Assembly (NCBI GenBank): GCA_017560705.1
Contig: JAFZEK010000339.1
Location: 1-7,693 of the forward strand
DNA length: 7,693 bases
Direction of reading: 5' to 3'
Source: Bacteroidales bacterium
GTDB taxonomy: Bacteria > Bacteroidota > Bacteroidia > Bacteroidales > P3
Under the pieces are notes generated by a model. The model did no database searches, had not been told where the DNA came from, and worked only from the letters and a program-made list of their open reading frames with translations. Shown here in pieces: positions 1 through 7,600 of the stretch; the stretch's first letter is position 1; each line of letters begins with the position of its first letter. Made by a program: the position numbers and the translations under genes.

Positions 1-1182
1 AAAGCCACCGGGTACAGTCAAGTATATCGCACATGGAGTCTTCTTCGCAGATCTTATTCTCTGAATGATGGTATTTATCGATTACACACAAAAGACATTG
101 CAACACTTTACGAAATATGGTGCTTTATAGAGATTAGTCATATTGTCAAAGAGAAGTTGCATTTATCAGACGAGAATATAGACCATCAAAACCGAATGGA
201 AATGAATGGTTTGTTTACATGGAATTTGGGCAAAGGAGAACATTCTCGTATTCTATTCAGAAAAGATGGAGTGGAATTGGCTGAGTTAATCTATAATTCC
301 AAAAGTTCTGAACATGAAAACAAGTCTGTCGGTATAAAGGATTTGGTTGTTCCAACCGTTCCTCAAAAACCGGATATTGTATTACAACTTACCAAAAGTG
401 ATTTGCAAGAAGGTCTGAAGTTGACGTATTTATTTGATGCAAAGTATCGTATTGACGGAAAAGATAACAAAGGTGTCGATACTCCGCCGGATGATGCCAT
501 CAATCAGATGCACCGATACCGTGATGCCATTTATTATAAGGATTACCAAACTGATACTCTGAAAAAGGAGGTCATAGGTGGTTATATTTTATTTCCCGGC
601 AATGGTGAACCAACAGATGTTGCTGTTTCAAAGTTTTACAAAACAATAAGTAAAGTAAACATAGGTGCATTTCCTCTTCGACCAAAAGATGGTCATAACA
701 GGCTATTGTTGGAACAATTTATTGAGGAACTTATTCAGAACAAGTCTCATAATATAATATCAAAAGTAATACCACAAAAGGGAGCATTGTTGAAAGTTCC
801 TAATAGAGTTCTTATTGGCTTAGTAGGAAATAGTAGTAGACCTGGATATACTCAGAGTTTTCAGGAAGGTAATGCTACATTGTATTATACAGGGCCAAAA
901 TTTCCTACAACAATTTCATTACATGAGCTACACTACTTTGTTCCTTACATAAAGGGAAAAGGTATTCGTGATATATATGAAATAACTCGTATTAGAACGA
1001 TAACAAGTAAAGAAGCAAAACAGGTTGAAGGTAATACTGCAACAGATGATATGAGATTGGCATTCGAATTACGTTTTACTCGTAATATGTTTGATAATTA
1101 TCAGAAAATAGATGCTAAATTTGTTGACTATACTTTCATTGATACATCATTAGGTGAATTGGAGAATTTAGTAATTCAATAA
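1..1182 (+). CDS. PD-(D/E)XK nuclease, DUF2357/PDDEXK_7-like, 5' end outside window
   Basis: The frame is open from base 1 to the TAA at 1180-1182, giving 393 visible codons. The gene therefore begins upstream, and the TTG at 157 is only an internal leucine codon. Numbered from base 1, the protein starts in a helical stretch containing LYEIWCFIE (about residues 37-45), the tyrosine/tryptophan pattern usual just before the nuclease core of DUF2357/PDDEXK_7 proteins. The catalytic signature follows: P-D at residues 124-125 (D codon at 373), then F-D-A-K-Y with D146 and K148 (codons at 436 and 442), then I-N-Q-M-H-R-Y-R-D-A at about 167-176, a typical motif-IV helix. Metal-dependent DNA cleavage follows from the family. 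Such proteins are often found in McrBC-like or other restriction/defence loci, but no partner is visible here. The last ~145 residues are not recognised. The gene is A/T-rich: 16, 17 and 20 G+C per 60 bases in the lines starting at 721, 961 and 421. Family assignment is from motifs only. Confidence 0.75.
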   Translation, partial: KATGYSQVYRTWSLLRRSYSLNDGIYRLHTKDIATLYEIWCFIEISHIVKEKLHLSDENIDHQNRMEMNGLFTWNLGKGEHSRILFRKDGVELAELIYNSKSSEHENKSVGIKDLVVPTVPQKPDIVLQLTKSDLQEGLKLTYLFDAKYRIDGKDNKGVDTPPDDAINQMHRYRDAIYYKDYQTDTLKKEVIGGYILFPGNGEPTDVAVSKFYKTISKVNIGAFPLRPKDGHNRLLLEQFIEELIQNKSHNIISKVIPQKGALLKVPNRVLIGLVGNSSRPGYTQSFQEGNATLYYTGPKFPTTISLHELHYFVPYIKGKGIRDIYEITRIRTITSKEAKQVEGNTATDDMRLAFELRFTRNMFDNYQKIDAKFVDYTFIDTSLGELENLVIQ

Positions 1183-1189
1183 TTCAAGT

Positions 1190-1211
1190 CAATTTTTAGA
1201 AGTTGCCTATA
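1190..1211 (+). repeat. Orphan copy of the MITE terminal repeat
   Basis: These 22 bases match the right end of the MITE-like element (1614-1635) exactly, and match its left end in reverse complement over 21 bases. They lie only 7 bases after the nuclease stop codon. No matching left end is present upstream, so this is either a remnant of another copy or an independent repeat. The match runs directly into TTGCCTATAGGCAA (1203-1216), a perfect 14-bp palindrome that looks like a right end and a left end fused across the shared TATA. Confidence 0.85.
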
Positions 1212-1237
1212 GGCAATATACAAAACACGCCAATGTA

Positions 1238-1289
1238 GAGACGCACCAACGGTACGTCTCACCACGTCGCAGCCAATAGGCGTTGCGAC
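1238..1289. repeat. Twin hairpin unit, REP-like
   Basis: There are two adjacent stem-loops. The first is GAGACGCACC (1238-1247) against GGTACGTCTC (1251-1260), a 10-bp stem with one C/A mismatch and loop AAC. The second is GTCGCA+GCC (1266-1274) against GGC+TGCGAC (1279-1281 and 1284-1289), with loop AATA and a two-base GT bulge at 1282-1283. Together they form a compact double hairpin that is more G/C-rich than its surroundings. Neither stem is followed by a T-tract, so they are not typical intrinsic terminators. The arrangement resembles dispersed REP-type palindromic units, but that assignment needs other copies in the genome. Confidence 0.6.
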
Positions 1290-1348
1290 CTATGAAGTTG
1301 TAAAACCAAATCGGTCATTAGAAACATCTGCGATACAGAATTCCCTTC

Positions 1349-1395
1349 AAAAAAAGAAAGGTCAAAAGAACACGGTTGTGTTTCTTTTGACCTTT
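1349..1395 (-). terminator. Intrinsic terminator facing the large adhesin gene
   Basis: The left arm AAAGGTCAAAAGAACAC (1357-1373) pairs with 1378-1395 around a GGTT loop, giving a 17-bp stem with a single bulged T. On the minus strand the stem is followed by C and seven T residues (the A run 1349-1355), the classic rho-independent layout for transcripts arriving from the right, that is from the 1648-7656 gene. On the plus strand the stem is followed by TGGTCTATCT, a poor U-tract, so it would end nuclease transcripts only weakly. It lies about 250 bases beyond the adhesin stop, and most of that distance is the MITE-like element. Confidence 0.75.
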
Positions 1396-1432
1396 GGTCT
1401 ATCTAATAGCTGTAGATGTGCTTAATATTTGC

Positions 1433-1635
1433 TATAGGCAACTTCTAAAAATTCCACGTTTTAGTAAGATAGAAGAAATCTTCTTTAAACTTTTGTGCGG
1501 TTTACGTTTTTCACCGAAATCTTTCTATTTCTTTTTCAATCGCATAGCCCGCTATGATGGGTCAAAAGAAAGTAGAAATCTTTCTAGTGAAATTCCGCAA
1601 ACCACCTACAAAGCAATTTTTAGAAGTTGCCTATA
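1433..1635. mobile_element. MITE-like element with 21-bp terminal inverted repeats
   Basis: The left end (1433-1453), beginning TATAGGCAACTTC, is the exact reverse complement of the right end (1615-1635), ending GAAGTTGCCTATA. The element is about 203 bp and has no plausible transposase. Subterminal and central symmetry adds support. CATAGC-CC-GCTATG (1543-1556) forms a perfect hairpin near the centre, AGAAG-AAAT-CTTCT (1471-1484) forms another, and GAAATCTTTCT occurs twice (1516-1526 and 1575-1585). A target duplication is not certain: the terminal TATA could be, or contain, a duplicated TA. Short size, perfect ends and lack of coding capacity fit a non-autonomous transposon moved by a transposase encoded elsewhere. 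I cannot name the parent IS family. Confidence 0.75.
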
Positions 1636-1647
1636 ATATCTAGCATG

Positions 1648-4600
1648 TTATTTTACTATTAGCTTCTGAGTTTTGGTTATTGTGCCGTTGTTCAGCTGCA
1701 AGAAATAAGTACCCTTAGCCCATGAGCTTACATCTAGTGTTCTTGTAAATGATGTTTCGCTGTTGTGGGTTTCGCTTAGGATTGTTTTTCCGCTTAGGTC
1801 CACAACCACTAGTGTCACTTTTCCGCTCATTCCTTGTGCATAAATATTGGCTTCGGAAGTGGCAGGGTTTGGATACACTGTTATTTGAGCTGTAGCATCT
1901 TCGACATCGTTTATACCCACAGCGCTACGGAACTGCACCTTCGTCGACCAATTGGAGTAAACTCCATCTTGGCAGATGTTTCTCACATATAGGTCGTAGT
2001 TCATATCAGCTTCCAATCCTGTAATGGTGTAGGATGGAGTGTTTTCCACTACAACGGTAGTGCCGTTGCCTTCGTCGAAACCTTCGGGTCCGTAGGTTAT
2101 TTCCCATTTAGATTGTCCTTCTACAACGTCCCACTGCACTGTGGCCGAAGAAGAAGACACATTGCTTACCACTACTTCTCCTACCCCATTGCACTGCATA
2201 GTGCTGAAGGTAACCACTTCCGACCATTCGCTGTACACATCGGCTTCTATGCTACAGTAGGCACGAACGTAAACATTGTAGGAAGTGGAAACGTATAGCC
2301 CATTTATTTCTACTGAAGGAGTAGAGGTTTCCACAGTGTCCCAAGTAGAATTGTCGTTGTTATAACCGTATGTCACTTGCCACATTTCAGGATTTGGCGA
2401 GGCCGAATCCCAAGCAATGGTAGCCGAAGTGTAGGTAATGTTGCTAGCCGCTACGCTAGTAGGCTCGTGGCATGGGAATTCAAGAGTTGTAGCACTTAGC
2501 ATTAGCCATTCGGAGAAGTTGGCAGAATCACAAAGTTTACGCAATCTGAAATCGTATGATGTTTCGGGGCGTAAGGATGTGAAAGTATATGAGTTTTGAT
2601 TGCTTACACTCACTTCGGTGTTCCATGCAGTGGCTGCTGTTTCTTTGTAAGCCACTTCATAGTCGGCAGCAACAGCCCAAGATAGAGCTACAGAAGTTTG
2701 AGCCGGCTCGACAACAACAGCAGTAGGCACAGGGCAGTTAATGCCACAAGTAACCATGCAGATATTGGTTCTTTGACTGCCAAGCAATCCACTACCCGGC
2801 GAAGCAATGTTTACAGGGTTATCGTCGGTGCGATACACCAAAGATTTGTTGCCCACTGTAGAATGAGTATAGAAATAGTTGGTTCCAAATGATCCGAAAT
2901 ACGTTCCGGTACCATCTAACACAGCAACCACAAGGTTGTCGGTTCCGTTGTAGGCGAAAGCCGAATCGAGGATAATCTCTTGCCAGTAGTTGGTTCCGGA
3001 ATTGTTCCATTGGATAGTGCCATTGTAAACCAATGTCAAGTCCGAAGCCGGAATCCAATCGCTAGTAGATGAGAATACAGAATCTGTCGAATGTCCAAGA
3101 TATATAGTTACCACACGACTAGTGCTTTCTTGGGCAATGTATTGCAAAGCTATCGATGTAATGTCGGTGGATAAACCATTTGGCAATATACCCACTTCGG
3201 CAGCAGTATATATCTGCTGGCTGTAGGAATAACCATAGTATGGAGCTATAGGAAGATTTTCATTGCCGGTAGTACCGTTGCCAATAACAGCAAGCGAAGG
3301 CGCGTCGCACAATCCTGTGGTTATGTTTAGCTTTTGCCATTGAGCAGTGTCGCCAACACCACATATACCACGCACGTAAATATCATATTCGGTGGCAGGG
3401 ACAAGATTAGAAAGGGTATGAACAGTGGCGTTGGCTATGGCTATAGTACCGTTGCCATGAGCAAAACCATCTAGTCCGTATTCTATTTCCCATTGCGAAG
3501 CAGAACCTATTTCGTTCCAAGCAATGGTAGCAAAAGAAGCTCCAACAACAGAATCGCGAAGATTTTGAACAGCAAGGCAAGACACCTCTACACATTGTAT
3601 ATGCAATGCAAAACCAGCATATTCGGTGCTTCCATCCGAAGCGAAATGAACGGTAAGAGCACCGCTAGTGGAAGTGCAGTTAATGTTGAAAGTAGTTTCA
3701 GGAGCACCATAATAAAGTATAGTACCCGAAGTTCCTACTCCGTCGTAGATAGTCATATAGTCAGTTCGTTCAGAAACGAGTGTACCCGACAATGAAACTA
3801 CGTTGCCGTCGGAATTTGAAAGTATAATCAAAGTGCCGTCGGCATTACGAGCATAGTTGGCATTGGCGCCGCCATCGTCGTAAAGCCATCCGTTGCAAGC
3901 ATATATAGTATCCACTCCACTAGTAGGCATATAATAAACACCGGGACGCAAATCCAAATAATCCACGGACCAACTAGAAGTGTCGCCAGCACCACAAATG
4001 GCTCTTACATACACATTGTAGGTAGTATCGTTGGAAAGGTTTTGAATAGTATAAGGGTGAGATGATATACCTGTAATTATATTACCTTGACCGCTGTAAG
4101 GGTTAAATCCATCGGGGCCATAACATATTTCCCATTGAGTGGCAGTGCCGGCCTCGGTCCAATCTACAACTAAAGCCTCAGAAACATTGCTGGCAGATAC
4201 TACATCGGTAGGAGCTACACAAAGTGGTATAAGGTCTACTTCTAAGTTGTCTATATAGTATTCAGGATACATTCCCGGAGGAAGCTTAATGGCAATATAT
4301 CCGCCAACACCTTGGTAGTTATCCAACAACGCTTCTACGCTTTGCCATACATTGTTTTGAGTAGGAATAATAGTATCCAAAGGTTGGAATGTGTTAATAT
4401 CAGCCACATTGGTAATAACTCCCACATGTAAAGCATGCTGAACAGGACCGTTGGTTCGTTTTACATCGAAAGCAATCTTCAAAGAATCTATAGCTGTTGC
4501 AAACTTGGGAAGAATAATAGCCGAGAATTTAGAGTTCGTACCCTTCATATAAAGAGAATTAGGCGAAGACAAAGATTGAGACGGAGAAGCATATACATAT

Positions 4601-7600
4601 TGTATAGAAGTAGAACCGGAAAGTCTGTTCCAACATTGAGGAATAGCCGCAGATACACCAGTAGACCAAGTGTCGAAGGTTTCAGTAAAAGGAAGGTTTA
4701 CCACTTCGGCACATGTAGTAGTAAATGAAACCACCGACGAAGGAATACTTAATTCTCCACCATCGCACAAACGATATACATATACATCGTAGGCTGTTTG
4801 AGCTTGCAAGCCATGCAAAGTTAAGGACGCAGTGTTGGTAGTATCGAACGAGCCACTGCCAACAGCAAAGCCATTCAAGCCATATTCTACCACAAAAGAA
4901 GATTGAGTATTATCGGTCCACGAAACGACAGCCGAAGTTCCGCCAACATTGCTTACCACTACACCCTCTACCCCACGGCATTGTGTCATAGCAGCCACAA
5001 TAACATTGTCCACAAAACGATTGGCAGTGCCAAGTTGAGTTTGAGGTAACAATAATGCTATATAGCCACCTTGACCTTGGTAGTTTTCTAGCGAGATAGT
5101 GAAGTTTTCCCATGTGTTATTTACCGACACATCGACAGAGTCCACAGTTACAAAGGTAGATATATCCTGAGGGTCGGCAAGAACACCTAGTTTAATATTA
5201 TTCTGACTACCCGTTGTTTTAAGCATACTAAACGACACTTGTAGCGAACTTAAATCCTCTTCGAAAGCAGGGAACACCAAAGCGGAATAAGTAGTAGTGG
5301 TTGCATAGAACAATATGGAGTTAGATGCCGACGATGATTGATTTGTAGAAACACAAGGATATGCAAACGAAGCCGACACATAATTGGAAAGTTTAGCCCA
5401 ACATCTATCTAGCGACACATTGTTGCCAGCAGTCCAAGAGTCGAATGTTTCGGCAAAAGGCAAAGAGCTAATAGCCGAACATGGAGTAACAGCCGACACT
5501 ATGGAGCTTGCTCTATTGCTTCCACAAACCGAAGTGATTCTAATTTCATATTCAGTGTTATAATCCAAATCGGTGAAAGTGTAAGATGTTTGGCTTATGT
5601 TTGTAGCTTCCATCACCCAGTCGGTTTCGGAGGATTGTCTTATTTCCACATCCCATGCCGATTCGGTGTTGCCCGGAGCCCACATTACGCTAATGGTGTT
5701 TTCTACCACCTCATCAACATAAACAGCAGGAGCCACACACGACACATTGGTATTACATGGAGCTGTAAACACCACATTCATGCGAAAACTTCTTACATAT
5801 TTATCTCCGTCGAAAGCTTGCATAGAGCTTGCAGGGTCGGGATTGCTAGTATTCGAAGCATAGTATACAGACTTGTTGGTAGCATTGTTCACCGCACTAA
5901 AGGATATGGCACCTTGCGAAGAACCAGTGTTGTCGTCGAAAGCTACAACAAGATTATTCGATCCATTATAATTAAATACCGAATCCAAAGCTATGGTGTT
6001 CCAACCAGGTTGGAAAGTGTAAATTCCACTATATACAAGGTGTAGACTATCCAAAGTCACGTTGTCGCTAGTAGATGCAAAAGACGAACGTGTAGTATGA
6101 CCTAAGTATATGTTTATATTCCTATTCTGTGGAATGTTTACCACATCGGTAGTCTGATATTCAACAGATATAGCATTGATTTGAGCCGGTGTAGATATTA
6201 GTTCCGAAGCCTCATATATCTGCTGAGTGTAGGAATAATATCTGGTAGCAAATATCGGGAAGTTTGCAGTTGAACTAGTACCGCTAAGTAGCTCCATAGA
6301 GCCACCGGAAAGACATGGAGTTTTGAAGTATACGCTATCCCACGAACCATAGTCATTGCCACACACACTTCTCACTCTCACACTGTAAACAGTAGTTTCA
6401 TTCAATCCTGTAAACAAATAGCGATTTCCAATTACTGACGTCGATTCTAATACGGTGTTGGTTATACTATCTTTTATCTCTACCATATATTCCAGCGGTT
6501 CGCTGCCTAAGCCTTCCATGTGCGACCACTCTACCATAGCCGAAGCACCTACCACGTTCACCACGTCTATGCTTGCTATAGGAGCACAAGTAGGCATATC
6601 CACACATGAAGTAGTAAGCTCAAAACCAGAATACACAGTATTCCAGTTGGAGTAGAATTTAATAGTAAGAGGTCCAGTAGTAGACATAATTTGGGGGATA
6701 ACAACAGGAGTATTTCCATTGCCTTGTATAGTAGCAAGCACTGGTGCAGAAGTGTTGACACCGTTGTATATCGTTATTTGGTCGTTAGACTGCGACACCA
6801 ACGTACCAGAAACCGTAACTAAAGAATTTGCCACGGATGGGAATATCGTCAAAGAACCATCGCAAGCATTAGAATAATCACCCATAACACCACCATCATC
6901 ATATATTGTAAGATTACAAGCCGTTATAGTATCGTTGCCCGAAACAGGCATTAGATAAGAACCGGGATGCACCGAAACAGGACCACGCCAACCGCTATTG
7001 TCGGCAGAAGAACAGATAGTGCGTACATAAAAATCATAAACAATATTATTACTCAAACCACTTATAGTAGTAGAAGTAGTAGATAACACATCACTAAGCG
7101 AGCCTACACCTGTAGAGGTAATGTCGTTTGGGTTAAAACCAATTGGACCATAGGCTATTTGCCAAGCAGAGTTAGCAGTTGTATAATCCACCCATTGCAA
7201 GGAAACAGATGTGGCTGTACTGGCAGTAGACACAAGGCTATAGGGTCTGAAACATGTAGGGCACCCCACCGTTACAGTATCCAATACACTCGTAGGAGTG
7301 TCTGTCAAAGAATTTTCAGCAGCACTATATAGGACACTACCTTCCACGTCCAACACTCTAAAGCTACATTCACTGTTGTAATCACCCACTGCTACCCATT
7401 CTAACACCACAGCACCCGGACAAACCAAGAACTGCACAGTGTCGAAATATCCATCGGACACCGTAGCAGAGTCCAACAACACATTGTTTTGATAGATACG
7501 TATTCGCGAGTTATCCCAACCATCACCATATCCATCTTGCATCTCTATAGTTATAGAACACATTGCCGAAGTATCCGTACACTGTGCCTTAACCTGAGAC

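Larger units (their letters stand above)
1183..1647. other. Convergent intergenic region packed with repeats and hairpins
   Basis: This 465-bp gap lies between two convergent stop codons. In order it holds an orphan repeat end (1190-1211), two hairpins (1238-1289), a long hairpin terminator (1357-1395) and a MITE-like element (1433-1635). I see no RNA gene and no convincing coding sequence. Bases 1290-1348 show no recognisable feature. The stretch 1396-1432 between the terminator and the MITE is also plain. Confidence 0.8.

Noticed and set aside
157..159. TTG as the start codon of the nuclease gene
   Set aside because: The frame is open to base 1 and the upstream residues (RTWSLLRRS, LYEIWCFIE) fit the family, so the gene begins outside the window.
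1238..1260. First hairpin as a terminator of the nuclease gene
   Set aside because: The stem is not followed by a T-run on either strand. The 1357-1395 hairpin is the only one with a proper tract.
1190..1635. CRISPR-like array from the repeated ~21-bp sequence
   Set aside because: There are only three copies, one inverted, with unequal spacing of about 220 and 160 bases. Transposon ends explain them better.
1394..1636. 80-codon plus-strand reading frame with a TTG start
   Set aside because: It begins in the terminator stem and runs through both MITE ends, so nearly all of it is element DNA. There is no ribosome binding context and no recognisable protein. Similar hypothetical proteins can be expected wherever the element is annotated automatically.
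2819..3058. Minus-strand frame overlapping adhesin domain A2
   Set aside because: It is another frame of the same strand within an intact 2002-codon gene. The main frame carries conserved domain sequence throughout, so there is no frameshift.
5590..6045. 151-codon plus-strand reading frame inside the adhesin
   Set aside because: It is antisense to a well-supported coding region, its composition is typical of a shadow frame, and it has no domain.
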